Shown: positions 27,195 to 36,869, counted from the stretch's first letter. The stretch: DNA of 64,000 nt from Alphaproteobacteria bacterium (GCA_021775805.1 JAJFHD010000090.1:248001-312000); one strand, 5' to 3'. Translations and numbers: made by a program. Notes: generated by a model from the letters alone, not told the origin.

Positions 27195-27902
27195 ATGAGC
27201 AAAGAAACCTACGCGGCCAGGGATTGGTCTCGACAGCCTGCTTACATAGACAAAGGTTACCACTCGACAGCCCTGCGCGGTCCAAAGCGCCCTCTGATTG
27301 CAATACCGCAGTCACTTTCCGAAATCACCGGCCCGGTCTTCGGACATGAGAGTGTTGGGCCACTCGACAGCGACCTGACGAAGAACGGGATCAGGGACAG
27401 TGAACCGCTCGGCGAACGCATCATTGTCACCGGCCGTGTACTGGATGAAACTGCAAGGCCGGTCTCCGGCATCCTGGTCGAAGTCTGGCAGGCAAACGCT
27501 GCGGGCCGATACATTCATAATGTCGATCAGCATGACGCACCAATCGATCCCAACTTCTTCGGTGGTGGCAGGTGCGTGACTGATGCGGACGGTTGCTACC
27601 TGTTCAGAACCCTAAAACCGGGTGCCTATCCGTGGCGCAATCATCACAATGCCTGGCGGCCAAATCATATCCACTTTTCGCTGTTTGGTCCCAGTCTTGC
27701 CACCAGACTGGTCACCCAAATGTATTTCCCTGGCGATCCATTACTGGCGCTCGACCCAATATTCCAAAGTCTGCCGGATGAATCGTCACGCGCATCGCTG
27801 GTCGCAGAATTCTCTCTGGATGTCACTGAACCGGAGTTTGCCTTGGGCTACGTTTTTGACATTGTTCTGCGGGGGCGCCTTGCCACGCCCATGGAGACCT
27901 GA
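27195..27902 (+). CDS. pcaH: Protocatechuate 3,4-dioxygenase, beta subunit
   Basis: A 235-residue intradiol dioxygenase subunit that carries the catalytic Fe(III). The ligands appear as Tyr in AAGRYIHN, Tyr in GAYPWRN, and two His in RPNHIHFSLFG; the flanking DPNFFGGGRC and YFPGDPL are also typical. The enzyme opens protocatechuate to beta-carboxymuconate in the beta-ketoadipate pathway. The ATG at 27195 follows GGAGG. pcaG follows four bases after the stop. No other pca genes are in the window. Confidence 0.96.
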   Translation: MSKETYAARDWSRQPAYIDKGYHSTALRGPKRPLIAIPQSLSEITGPVFGHESVGPLDSDLTKNGIRDSEPLGERIIVTGRVLDETARPVSGILVEVWQANAAGRYIHNVDQHDAPIDPNFFGGGRCVTDADGCYLFRTLKPGAYPWRNHHNAWRPNHIHFSLFGPSLATRLVTQMYFPGDPLLALDPIFQSLPDESSRASLVAEFSLDVTEPEFALGYVFDIVLRGRLATPMET

Positions 27903-27905
27903 ACC

Positions 27906-28499
27906 ATGAAACTTAAGCAATCCCCATCCCAGACCGTCGGGCCATTCTTTGCCTATGGTCTGACACCTCAACAATTTGGGTATTCTTTTCCAAGCATTGC
28001 TGATGGCACACTCGCAGACGAGCGCAATGAAGGCGAACGCATTCACCTTGCCGGTCGCGTCCTGGACGGTGAAGGTCAGCCGATTGCTGACGCCATGATC
28101 GAAATCTGGCAGGCGAACGGGCACGGTCGCTACAACCACCCTGACGACGACCGAACAGACAACTATCTGGATCCAGACTTTTCCGGATTCGGTCGCGTTG
28201 GTACGGGCGCGGACGGCGGGTACAGATTTGAAACAGTGAAGCCCGGACAGATTGGCGACGGCCAGGCCCCGCACGTCACCCTGACGATATTCATGCGCGG
28301 AATGCTGAGCCATGTTTATACGCGCGTCTATTTCAACGACGAGGAGACAGCGAACCTGGCTGATCGGGTCCTGTCTCTGGTTCCCCAAGACCGCAAGGAC
28401 ACTCTGATTGCGAAACGGGAAGAACGCGATGGGACCACTGTCTACCGTTTTGATGTTCACATGCAGGGCGAACGAGAAACCGTCTTCTTTGACGTATAA
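27906..28499 (+). CDS. pcaG: Protocatechuate 3,4-dioxygenase, alpha subunit
   Basis: A 197-residue alpha subunit, starting QSPSQTVGPFFAYGL as in PcaG. It has the shared intradiol core (EIWQANGHGRYNHPDD, DPDFSGFGRVGT) and a C-terminal HVTLTIFMRGM in place of the iron-binding HIHF of the beta chain. It completes the PcaGH active site by contributing substrate-pocket residues. It is four bases after pcaH and so co-transcribed. Confidence 0.96.
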   Translation: MKLKQSPSQTVGPFFAYGLTPQQFGYSFPSIADGTLADERNEGERIHLAGRVLDGEGQPIADAMIEIWQANGHGRYNHPDDDRTDNYLDPDFSGFGRVGTGADGGYRFETVKPGQIGDGQAPHVTLTIFMRGMLSHVYTRVYFNDEETANLADRVLSLVPQDRKDTLIAKREERDGTTVYRFDVHMQGERETVFFDV

Positions 28500-28829
28500 G
28501 GCACCTTCCCAAGGATTGGCTGGGAGTTGACGACCGGTATTATCGCGGCATCCTGCACCAGCTAATCGTCCTGAATTCGGTTTATCCACGCATCGGTCTG
28601 CCTGCCATCGCGTCGCCGCTTGCAAACTGCAGCGTGATCGGTCGGGAGCGGCCACCGGCCGTTCCTCATGATTTTGTCATTTTTGGGCCGAGGCGGTTCA
28701 AGCGCGGTTGAATTTTGATATGCTTGCTTGTGGCAGAATCGCAACGGCTGTACAAAACGCAAGTCGGGTTTAGTTGTTCAATGTTCGCCCTTTTGGGACC
28801 TGCTCGGGCCGGGCGAAGGAATAATCTGG
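28500..28829. other. Intergenic region, 330 bp
   Basis: Lies between pcaG and the cyclase gene, both on the plus strand. I see no gene, no strong hairpin with a T-run, and no known operator. The promoter of the cyclase gene should be in its right half. Confidence 0.5.
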
Positions 28830-31800
28830 ATGAACATAGCTGATTGGCTGGGCAGCCTTGGGTTTGGACAATACGCTCCCAGCTTTATTGAAAATGACAT
28901 TGACGCTGATGTCCTGTTGGTGCTCTCGGAGGCGGATCTAAAGGAACTCGGTGTGTCGTCGCTTGGCCATCGCAAAAAGCTGATTGCCGCGATCGAGAGC
29001 ATGCGTACGCCCGAGAACGCGGCGCCGAAAACGCCCATCAATCAAGAGATTCCAACCAGAATTCGTCATCCGCAAGGCGACACGCAGCCGGCCAACGACA
29101 GCCCCGTGAGTACAGTCAAGATTTCGGACATCGAGCAACGGCCTGAACAAGTGGAAAGTCCCTCATCGTCGGTTGTTAAGGCGGTCGATCAGGACAACAG
29201 ACCGGAACCGGTGGCAAAACCTGTTCAGAACAGGGAGATCGAACAGGCGGCCGTTCAGACCCAGGAAGCCCAGGAACCGACGTTTCCAAAAGCGCTGCGG
29301 CAACGCCGGAAAGTCGCTGCGCTGTTTGTAGACATAGCCGGGTATGCCGGTCTGAAAGACAATTTGGACGAAGAGCAACTGGCTGATCTCCATCAACGCT
29401 ATTTCGATGCGGTCGACGCCTCGGTCGAAGAACGGCATGGCGTCGTCCATAAGCATGTGGGAGATGCTGTTATCGGTCTATTTGGTACACCGATAAATCG
29501 TGGCAACGACATCGAGAACGCCGTTCGGGCGTCGTTTGCAATCCATGACGCTGTCGAAGTTGCGAGTGAAGCCGTCGGCGTAAAGTTCTCGGCGCAAATA
29601 GGTATCTCCACCGTGACCATTGAGGTGGATGGTGACGAACCGGCTACCCAGAAAGAGTATCAGGCAGTCAATGACGCGATAAATCTTGCGTCCCGTTTGG
29701 ACGGCATGGCCGGGTCTCGCGAAACAGTGTTGTCAAATGATGTCTATCAGGCCGTATCACGGTTGGTGCAGTGCGAAACGGCCGGAGAGATTGACGTCAA
29801 GAGCCACAAAGAGCCTCTGCGTGTTTGGCGGGTGAAATCCATCGTCTCGGACACCGAGCGTTTCAGGTCCACTCCGATGGTCGGGAGGGATACGGAAGTA
29901 TCCAGATTTGCGCGGATGGTGGAGAATGCCAAGGCGTCAAAAAAAGGCCATGCATTTCTGGTCATCGGCGATGCGGGTGTCGGCAAGACGAGACTTCTCG
30001 AGGAATTTGTCGAACGGTCACAACGAGCCGGTCTGTCCCATATTGGCGTAAGGGCCTTCAATTCCGGAATGGGGATCGGTCAGTCGCTTGTCGGGCACTT
30101 TGTTTGTGTGCTTCTCAGAGTGTCACGTGACGCGTCTCCTCAGGAAATGGAGGGGGCGGCAAACAAGGCCATCTCAGATGGGCTGGTTGACGAAAGCAGC
30201 CGCCCGTTTCTTTACGATCTCCTTGGCGTTGCCCAGACTCCAAACACAAGGGTCATACTTGATCTGCTGGACAAGGATGAGTTTGAGTATGCCCGGTGTA
30301 CTCTTCTGGCGGAGCTTTTCAGGGCGGTTCGGGGCGATACGCCGACGTGTGTCACGATTGAAGACATCCACGACGCCAAACCTTTGGATCTTGCGATACT
30401 CGCAAACCTGGTCAAGGATCTTGCTGATCAGTGTGTTGTGTTCGTGGCGACGGCGCGCAAACAGACAGCACCGCTAAACCCTGAATGGATTGCCGCACTT
30501 CAGGCCAATGACTCCCGAACGATCCGCCTGGAACCGCTTAAACCTGAAGATGCAACCGTGCTTACTGCGGCATTCGGTGACCCGGATTCTCCTCGAATGT
30601 TGCAATGCATCGGCCGGGGACAAGGCAATCCCCTTTTTCTCGAACAACTCATGCTGTCGTCGATCGTCAGTGGCTCTGGTGATATCCCTTCCAACATCCA
30701 TGGCGCCGTCCTCGCCCGAACTGATGGACTGACCGAGGACGACGGAGACGCTATACTGGCAGCGTCTGTCATAGGGCAGAGATTCTCTCTGGATTCACTG
30801 AGATTCGTTCTCGGTGATGAGGCGTTTGATCCGGCTACTCTGCTTGAGGAGCAAATTCTGGCGAAAGACGGCAAGCGTCTGGTTTTCAGGCAGCCGATGA
30901 TGCACGAGACGCTCTACAGCATTCTGGAACGCCGAACCCGACAGGAACTGCATCTGCGCGCTGCCGGATTTTTTGCGGATCGTGACCCGCTCTTGCATGC
31001 CCATCATTTGGGGTGTGCAGCAGACCCCCATGCGCCCGCCGCGTATGTCAGGGCCGCTGAAATTGAAGCATCTCATTACCGATTTGAATCGGCATTGAGA
31101 CTGGCACGTCATGGCGTTCAGATTGTATCTGCTCCCAAGGACCGGTGGATGTTGACCTGCCTCGAAGCAGAGGTTTTACGAAAACTTGGACTTGTCGCGG
31201 AGTCCGTGCAGACCTTCCGCAAGGCCGGCGCTTTGAGTGCTGACGATTCTCACAAATGCAAAGCCGCCATAGGCGAGGCCGTCGGGCACCGGTTGCTCGA
31301 ACGCTACGATGAAGCACTTGAAATGCTTGACACTGCTGAAGAAGCGGCCACCCGATTGTCGTCAAACCTGGATCTGGCTCATATCCACCGCCTCCGTGGG
31401 AACTTCTGTTTCCCGCTTGGAAAGATCGACAAAGTCGAGGAACAACAGAAGCTCGCGATCAAGTTTGGCCGTGCCTCGGATGCCTGGGAGGATCTGGCCA
31501 GCGCTCACAGCGGCCTGGGAGATGCCAATTATGCCCGCGCCAAAATGGTTAGTGCTTTCAGTCACTACTGGCAGTCGGTTGAGATTGCGCGTCAACACGA
31601 CTTCCGCAATATCGAGATGGCGAACAGATCAACGGCTGGCCACGCCCAGTTTTACAGTGATCCGCTGCGCGATGTGGTTGAACAGGCCATGACCGTTGTT
31701 ACGGAAGCCGCACACATGGGCCACCACAGTGCGGAGATAGATGCTCAATTGCTCATTTGCTCGTCGCTCTTTGATCTCGGGCAGTATGAGTTGGTGTTGA

Positions 31801-32366
31801 CACATGCTGAACGGGCCTTTGAGCTCATCGAATTGATCGGCGCACTTCGATATCGTGCGCCGGTGGCCGCCTTCATGGCCCGTGCCCTGGTGGAACTGCG
31901 TAGAGAAGATGAAGGCCGCGCCATGCTGGGGGAGGCGATAAAGATCGCCAGGGAGACCGGCCCAGGATTCCAGGGCGGCGTGGTCCTTGGCGGAATCATC
32001 ATGATTGCCAAGAAGGACCGCACGCGAGAGTCGGCTTTCTCTGAAGCGACGCGCATTCTCAAGAAGGGGGCCATCAGTCACAATTACCTGCGATTCTACC
32101 GTGATGCGATTGACGCTGCACTCACAAGTGGGCGCAATCAGGATGCCCTCAGGTACGCCGGACACCTTGAGAGGTACACGCGGCACGAAGCTTTGCCCTG
32201 GGCCGACTTCTTCGTGGCACGCGGGCGCGCGCTGGCTGCGGTCCGGGAAGGCAACATGAGCGCCAAAGTCAAGATGGACCTGCGCCGCCTGTCCGCCGAA
32301 GCAAAACGTCAAGGCTACATCTGGGCAAGGGGCGAGATCAAGAAGGCGTTGACGGCAAGCGGTTGA
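28830..32366 (+). CDS. SAM-domain / class III adenylate cyclase / AAA-ATPase / TPR signalling protein
   Basis: A 1178-residue multidomain protein. Residues 1-65 form a SAM domain (WLGSLGFGQYAPSF, LSEADLKELGV, GHRKKL). A charged linker follows. A class III nucleotide cyclase domain (about 158-330) keeps both metal aspartates (FVDIAGY; VGDAVIGLFG) and the VN.A..LASRL transition-state residues. An ATPase with Walker A GDAGVGKTR starts near 380. The C-terminal 450 residues are TPR-like helical repeats. This SAM-cyclase-ATPase-TPR layout is known in rhizobia-like bacteria and probably makes cAMP. ATG at 28830 behind AAGGA. Confidence 0.92.
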   Translation: MNIADWLGSLGFGQYAPSFIENDIDADVLLVLSEADLKELGVSSLGHRKKLIAAIESMRTPENAAPKTPINQEIPTRIRHPQGDTQPANDSPVSTVKISDIEQRPEQVESPSSSVVKAVDQDNRPEPVAKPVQNREIEQAAVQTQEAQEPTFPKALRQRRKVAALFVDIAGYAGLKDNLDEEQLADLHQRYFDAVDASVEERHGVVHKHVGDAVIGLFGTPINRGNDIENAVRASFAIHDAVEVASEAVGVKFSAQIGISTVTIEVDGDEPATQKEYQAVNDAINLASRLDGMAGSRETVLSNDVYQAVSRLVQCETAGEIDVKSHKEPLRVWRVKSIVSDTERFRSTPMVGRDTEVSRFARMVENAKASKKGHAFLVIGDAGVGKTRLLEEFVERSQRAGLSHIGVRAFNSGMGIGQSLVGHFVCVLLRVSRDASPQEMEGAANKAISDGLVDESSRPFLYDLLGVAQTPNTRVILDLLDKDEFEYARCTLLAELFRAVRGDTPTCVTIEDIHDAKPLDLAILANLVKDLADQCVVFVATARKQTAPLNPEWIAALQANDSRTIRLEPLKPEDATVLTAAFGDPDSPRMLQCIGRGQGNPLFLEQLMLSSIVSGSGDIPSNIHGAVLARTDGLTEDDGDAILAASVIGQRFSLDSLRFVLGDEAFDPATLLEEQILAKDGKRLVFRQPMMHETLYSILERRTRQELHLRAAGFFADRDPLLHAHHLGCAADPHAPAAYVRAAEIEASHYRFESALRLARHGVQIVSAPKDRWMLTCLEAEVLRKLGLVAESVQTFRKAGALSADDSHKCKAAIGEAVGHRLLERYDEALEMLDTAEEAATRLSSNLDLAHIHRLRGNFCFPLGKIDKVEEQQKLAIKFGRASDAWEDLASAHSGLGDANYARAKMVSAFSHYWQSVEIARQHDFRNIEMANRSTAGHAQFYSDPLRDVVEQAMTVVTEAAHMGHHSAEIDAQLLICSSLFDLGQYELVLTHAERAFELIELIGALRYRAPVAAFMARALVELRREDEGRAMLGEAIKIARETGPGFQGGVVLGGIIMIAKKDRTRESAFSEATRILKKGAISHNYLRFYRDAIDAALTSGRNQDALRYAGHLERYTRHEALPWADFFVARGRALAAVREGNMSAKVKMDLRRLSAEAKRQGYIWARGEIKKALTASG

Positions 32367-32464
32367 ACGGCGCTTACCATACTTTCGCGTTGCGCGTTGC
32401 GCGTTTGCGGCGGAACCCTGCTTGAGAGGAAGCCGGGGTTACCGGGCTCACAACAATCGGTCAG

Positions 32465-33196
32465 TCAGTTGCTTTTTTCGGGTGCCTTAATCGGATTGCA
32501 CGCACCGTACATGAACAACCTGACGGCATTGTTGCTCATCGATGTGATTTCCTCGTCTGATGGCGGCATTGGATTTGAGACGAAGTACATTTTCAACACA
32601 GCGTTGGATCGGAGCATGCCCAGAAACTGTTCCGCTGCAGTTTGCGGCTGATCCAAGACCAACAATCCGAGTTGATTGCACGACTGAAAATGTTCAGAAA
32701 GAATACGGGCCTCTCGTACCGGTCCGTTGTCAAAAAAAGCCTCCGAGACGCCTGGCGCAACGCCTGATGAGCGGACAACAGCCCGGATCGGAGCGTAGAC
32801 ATTGGCCGCCAGCAGTGATGTCAGGTAGCGTCCGGCAAAGCGGGTCAGGCCTTCCTGCAGATTCTCTACAGTGTCAGGTTCACTATCCAACTCCGATACC
32901 GCCGCATCGAAAATGGCGTTGGACCGCTCCGAGATATATGCGCCAACCGACTGGAACAGTCCTTCCTTGCTGCCAAAAAAACGGTAAACCGTGCTCTTTG
33001 ACCCGCCGATAGCATCCACGATGGCGTCAACATTTGTGCCGTCGAAGCCGTTCTCGATGAAAATGTTGGTTGCCGCAGCGAGAATCTGTGTTCGCTTCAT
33101 CCTCTGCTTGGGCGATAGATCTCCATTCGGTTTCCCTTCAGTAGAGGGCCCTGATGCTTCGTTGGATCTATCCGATTTTGTTTTGTCAGAGGGCAA
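32465..33196 (-). CDS. TetR/AcrR-family transcriptional regulator
   Basis: A 243-residue regulator with a 30-residue flexible N-terminus before the helix-turn-helix: QILAAATNIFIENGFDGTNV then GGSKSTVYRFFGSKEGLF. The ligand domain resembles the AefR-like C-terminus group. The longest frame begins at a TTG (33196); an internal ATG at 33100 also precedes the HTH, so the start is uncertain. A 14-bp palindrome at 33239 suggests autoregulation. Possible targets are the adjacent guanidinobutyrase gene or unlinked genes. Confidence 0.88.
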   Translation of the reverse strand: MPSDKTKSDRSNEASGPSTEGKPNGDLSPKQRMKRTQILAAATNIFIENGFDGTNVDAIVDAIGGSKSTVYRFFGSKEGLFQSVGAYISERSNAIFDAAVSELDSEPDTVENLQEGLTRFAGRYLTSLLAANVYAPIRAVVRSSGVAPGVSEAFFDNGPVREARILSEHFQSCNQLGLLVLDQPQTAAEQFLGMLRSNAVLKMYFVSNPMPPSDEEITSMSNNAVRLFMYGACNPIKAPEKSN

Positions 33197-33501
33197 AATG
33201 AAAATTCAGTACGCAAAAGTGGGGTGGTCAGTATTTGTGTACTGTACAGTACAGTACCACGATTTGTTAACTATTATCATGGATAAACATGTGGCGACCG
33301 GGGGTAACTTCCTCCGATGTTTATTGGAGAACAAGCGATGCAGTTCATGTTGCGGATGAAACGGGAATTGCATCGTCTGGCCAACCTTCAGTGAGCGATG
33401 GTGGAACATACGGACTACTCCAGCGGTCCGTTACTAGACACGTCCCAGTTTTTCTGGGGGGATGTTAGGTCGCGTTGACACGCCGGGCTTTGCCCGGCGT
33501 G
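33197..33501. other. Intergenic region, 305 bp, upstream of the TetR gene
   Basis: It holds the 14-bp palindrome at 33239 and the gbuA hairpin at 33476, and a small CCCAG-TTTTT-CTGGG hairpin near 33444. I see no gene in it; the short frames present lack a ribosome site or family features. Confidence 0.5.
33239..33252. promoter_or_regulatory. 14-bp palindrome, probable TetR operator
   Basis: GTACTGTACAGTAC is a perfect palindrome extended by a further partial copy (ACAGTAC). It lies 43 bp upstream of the TetR start. TetR proteins commonly bind such sites in their own promoters. Confidence 0.6.
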
Positions 33502-33504
33502 TCA
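33476..33504 (-). terminator. Strong hairpin overlapping the gbuA stop codon
   Basis: TGACACGCCGGGC and GCCCGGCGTGTCA pair over 13 bp around a 3-base loop. The gbuA stop codon (33502-33504) lies inside the stem. There is no T-run, so it may act as a factor-dependent terminator or 3' stability element. Confidence 0.65.
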
Positions 33505-34443
33505 CACGCCCGGCAAAATACAGAGCATTTCATATAGCAAATTGGCACCAATGAGCGCGGTATTGCCTGTTGGGTCGTAGGGTGGCGACACTTCGACCAG
33601 ATCTCCGCCCACCACGTTGAGGCCAGAGCAACCGCGCACGATCTCCAGCCCTTGCCAGATGGTCAGGCCGCCGATCTCCACTGTTCCTGTACCCGGTGCA
33701 AAAGCCGGGTCGAGACTGTCGATATCGTAGCTGATATATGTCGGATGATTTCCGATCGTGTTGCGAATTTCCGCCATAAGTGGTGTCAGGGACTTGTGCC
33801 AGCATTCTTCTGCCGTGACGACCGTGAACCCTTGGCGTCGGGGCCAGTCAAAGTCCTCTGGTGCATATCCGGTGCCGCGCAGACCGATCTGAAAGACTTT
33901 GTCATTGACCAGAAGGTCTTCTTCGACGGCCCTTCTGAACGGCGTGCCGTGGGCAATCGTTTCTCCGAACATCCGGTCGTTAACATCTGCGTGGGCATCG
34001 ACATGCACCAGAGCAACCGGACCGTGTTTCTTCTTGATTGCGCGCAAGATTGGCAGAGTCAGCGTGTGGTCGCCGCCGATGCCCAGGGGAACGCAGTCGT
34101 GCGAAAGAATGTCATCGTACGCTTTTTCGATACGCAACACCGAATCTTTGAGATCGAAAGTATTGATGGCGACATCGCCAACATCCGCCACTTGAAGTTT
34201 TTCGAACGGAGCCGCTCCGGTTGCCATGTTGTACGGTCTGAGCATGCAGGATTCGGCGCGAATCTGGCGGGGCCCATGTCGCGTGCCCGATCTGTTGGAT
34301 GTCCCAATGTCCATAGGAATGCCAACAAAACAAACGTCGAGCCCTGCGGCGGTCGGTTGGGTGGGGAGCCGCATCATGGTGGCAGGGCCACCGAACCGGG
34401 GCATGTCGTTGCCGCCCAGGGGTTGATTGAACGAAGTTGCCAT
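33502..34443 (-). CDS. gbuA: Guanidinobutyrase / agmatinase-family ureohydrolase
   Basis: A 313-residue arginase-fold enzyme with both manganese-site motifs: GGDHT (His126), DAHADVND (Asp149, His151, Asp153) and the DIDSLDPAFAPGTGT loop (Asp240, Asp242). The N-terminus (NQPLGGNDMPRFGGPATM), RPYNMATGAAPF and AEECWHKSL closely match Pseudomonas GbuA from memory, more than agmatinase SpeB. It would release urea from 4-guanidinobutyrate. I chose the ATG at 34443 after AAGGAGA. Its product urea and the DauA-like enzyme at 6.2 kb fit a 2-ketoarginine route. Confidence 0.88.
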   Translation of the reverse strand: MATSFNQPLGGNDMPRFGGPATMMRLPTQPTAAGLDVCFVGIPMDIGTSNRSGTRHGPRQIRAESCMLRPYNMATGAAPFEKLQVADVGDVAINTFDLKDSVLRIEKAYDDILSHDCVPLGIGGDHTLTLPILRAIKKKHGPVALVHVDAHADVNDRMFGETIAHGTPFRRAVEEDLLVNDKVFQIGLRGTGYAPEDFDWPRRQGFTVVTAEECWHKSLTPLMAEIRNTIGNHPTYISYDIDSLDPAFAPGTGTVEIGGLTIWQGLEIVRGCSGLNVVGGDLVEVSPPYDPTGNTALIGANLLYEMLCILPGV

Positions 34444-34942
34444 GGATGCCCCATCTCCTTGTGATTTTTCAGACAACAGAAGCGTTAACAACCCAGGATG
34501 TTTTGTCCAGAAAAGATTGAAAGGGAACAGCCGGACTGCACTTCTGAATGGATCGGCAGGCGGCTACGCATCGGCGAGGTTGAACTCGACGTCGCCCGGT
34601 CGGCGAAAACGCTTGGCCAATTGCAGTGGTCCGGGCGGGTCAGAAGATGAGACTGCACAACCCGTCCGGAGGCTGGGCCGCCGCCCGGGTTGTTTCCCAG
34701 AGACCAGACAGGACGGCTTGTTGTATCCGCTTTGCGCCGGATGTCTCGCGAGACCAATCGGTGGATGGTCCATTTCCATTGGAGACCGCATTGTCATATC
34801 CGGACCTTATGAGCGGAACCGGAAGGGCGGCTGATCAACTACGCAATGGACGTCATGAGATAAGTTTCCGTCAGGCAAGGCCGGTCTTCACAGTAACACC
34901 ATCCGCATTCACCTAGCCCACTCTGGGAAACGCACGCCTGCA
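34444..34942. other. Intergenic region, about 500 bp, no recognisable gene
   Basis: Several open frames of up to 135 codons cross it on both strands, but none has a convincing start, family motif or neighbour coupling. It may be a degraded gene; I see no terminator or known operator. Confidence 0.45.
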
Positions 34943-35971
34943 CTATCGATGGCAAAATCCACCCAGGTCAATTAGCCCGATCGTGCCGTCGCCCCCGACA
35001 ACCCAGTAGCCGTCCGGCGTTCGGCGGCTTGGGGCGAGAGCTTCGAGAAAACTACCCTTGGTAACCGTCAATCGTCCCGGCCAGGTTACGCCGCCATCTC
35101 GTGTCATGTACGCGGTTCCGCCGGCACCGACAATGAGGCCGCACCGCGCATCCACAAACGCCAAGGCATTGACAATCGTCACCAGTGGCGTCTTGCCGAC
35201 AATATGCCATGACGCGCCGCCATCGATCGATTTAAGGAGAAGCCCGCCAACGCCACTGGCAAATCCGATATGTTTGTTTACGAAGGAGAAATCACTGATC
35301 CGCTGATTGCCCGTGTGAACCGTGTTCCAGGTTCGACCGGCATCAGTGGTCCGTCGAATGATGCCGGACGACTTGTTCTGATTCTGCCACGGTGTTTCGC
35401 CGCCGCCGATCAATCCGGTGTATGGCGAGGTAAATTTCAAGCCCCAAAGGTTTTGCGCTGTGCCTGATGAAACTGTCTTCCAGGTCTCGCCGCCATCTTC
35501 CGTGCGGACCATTGCGCCGTTGGCGCCGACAGCGTGCCCGACCATTTCATTAAAGAACCGGATCTCATAAAGAGGCCCGTTCGATTGCGCAATTTCGGTT
35601 AAGGCACCCGACCGGCGATCGGCCCTGAACACGGCACCTGTGCCCGACGTGAAACCCTTGCCGCCGACCGTGAACAATCCGGCGCTGCCGCTTGCCGCGC
35701 CAAGCAGATGGACGCCTTGGTCAGGTGCGTGCGTCGACCAGGCCGTTCTGTCCTGCGAGATGCCCACCCGGCCTTTGAGCCCGACCGCTGCAACAACGCC
35801 ATCCGTCTCTGTAACGCCCCAAAACGACGCCTTGAGTTGCACTTTGTGGCGAAGAAGAAATTCCAAAGATCGCGCATCGGCCGACGTGGCTGACAGAGTC
35901 AAAAGAATCGCCAGCACCGTGGCATGCAGAGCACGATACGTCAGGGCATTCGAAGCATTTTCAAGCTGCAT
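34943..35971 (-). CDS. Exported YCF48-like beta-propeller protein
   Basis: A 342-residue protein with an N-terminal signal segment (about 12-34, cleaved after ADA). It then has at least five repeats of the BNR/YCF48 type with T.DGG.TW signatures (TEDGGETWKTV, TTDAGRTWNTV, SIDGGASWHIV, TRDGGVTWPGR). Such repeats form a seven-bladed propeller. YCF48 itself helps photosystem II assembly, but bacterial relatives in non-phototrophs have unknown roles. It stands alone on the minus strand. Confidence 0.8.
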   Translation of the reverse strand: MQLENASNALTYRALHATVLAILLTLSATSADARSLEFLLRHKVQLKASFWGVTETDGVVAAVGLKGRVGISQDRTAWSTHAPDQGVHLLGAASGSAGLFTVGGKGFTSGTGAVFRADRRSGALTEIAQSNGPLYEIRFFNEMVGHAVGANGAMVRTEDGGETWKTVSSGTAQNLWGLKFTSPYTGLIGGGETPWQNQNKSSGIIRRTTDAGRTWNTVHTGNQRISDFSFVNKHIGFASGVGGLLLKSIDGGASWHIVGKTPLVTIVNALAFVDARCGLIVGAGGTAYMTRDGGVTWPGRLTVTKGSFLEALAPSRRTPDGYWVVGGDGTIGLIDLGGFCHR

Positions 35972-36041
35972 GAAACCTCCAAATCAGCGTATGGCCCGGG
36001 ACCAACGCATGACAGGGAGTGTCGAGCATTCTCCGCTCAGG

Positions 36042-36869
36042 TCAATCCAGTTTGAACCCCTTCGCACGCACATGTGATCCGAAATCTGTGCGCTCGGGTT
36101 CGGAGTATTGTCTGGATTTGTCGTCGGACCACGAGTAGTCGACCGCCTTGCCGAACCGGTCTTCAAATTTTTGGGTTGCGTAGGGTTGGCGTTTCATCCG
36201 CCGGCTGTCGTAGGCGGCAATATCCTGATGGATAGAGCTGTCGTCAAAACGGTTGCGGTGAACCGTGGCCTTCAACGGCAGGCGCAGGCTTGCGTCTGTT
36301 GTGTCATCCGGGTAGCCCAATGCAAGGCCCGCCACCGGGAACACGAACTGGGGCAGATCCAACAAAGTGCTGACGTCGTCGGCGCAATTGCGTATGGCGC
36401 TGATCGGACAGCAGCCAAGGCCGATACTCTCGGCGGCCATGACAAAGCCTGACAAGGCGATCCCTGCGTCTACGGCCGCATTGAAGAACGCGTCGAGATG
36501 GTCGTTCACAAACTTCCGACCATGCCAGGTGTGTATTTGCCGGTGGCGCCTGTTGTTACCGCAAAAAACAAGAAAAGCGGGCGCATCCGCGACCCAGGGG
36601 CTGTTGCCAAGCAGAGTATTGATCGACCGTCGCTGTTCTTGATTGTCTACAATGATGATGTCTCGCTGCTGAAGGTCGCTTTTTGTTGGCGTACACAAGG
36701 CCAGCGCACACAGTGTTTCCACCAACTGGGGCGAAACCGGATCCTTCCGGAAGCGCCTGCAGGAGCCACGTTGCGCCAGTTGCCGGGCAATGTCACTGTC
36801 TTCGACTTCTGGGTCAACGTCCGGTGAAGAGCCAAACCGGTGCGAAAGAAGGCTCCTGAGATCTGTCAT
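36042..36869 (-). CDS. Nitroreductase-family NADPH-dependent FMN oxidoreductase
   Basis: A 275-residue NfsA/FRP-type flavin oxidoreductase. RGSCRRFRKDPVSPQLVETL forms the FMN-phosphate site, SDLQQRDIIIV follows, and GFVMAAESIGLGCCPISAIR is the conserved helix. It would reduce nitro compounds or quinones. It begins six bases after the stop of the YcaQ-family gene, so it is the last gene of an alkC-ycaQ-nitroreductase operon, which suggests a role in handling reactive or alkylating chemicals. Confidence 0.87.
   Translation of the reverse strand: MTDLRSLLSHRFGSSPDVDPEVEDSDIARQLAQRGSCRRFRKDPVSPQLVETLCALALCTPTKSDLQQRDIIIVDNQEQRRSINTLLGNSPWVADAPAFLVFCGNNRRHRQIHTWHGRKFVNDHLDAFFNAAVDAGIALSGFVMAAESIGLGCCPISAIRNCADDVSTLLDLPQFVFPVAGLALGYPDDTTDASLRLPLKATVHRNRFDDSSIHQDIAAYDSRRMKRQPYATQKFEDRFGKAVDYSWSDDKSRQYSEPERTDFGSHVRAKGFKLD

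Noticed and set aside
34427-34834. Frame of 135 codons upstream of gbuA
   Set aside because: Overlaps the gbuA start, Arg/Gly/Cys-rich composition typical of a shadow frame, no family match.
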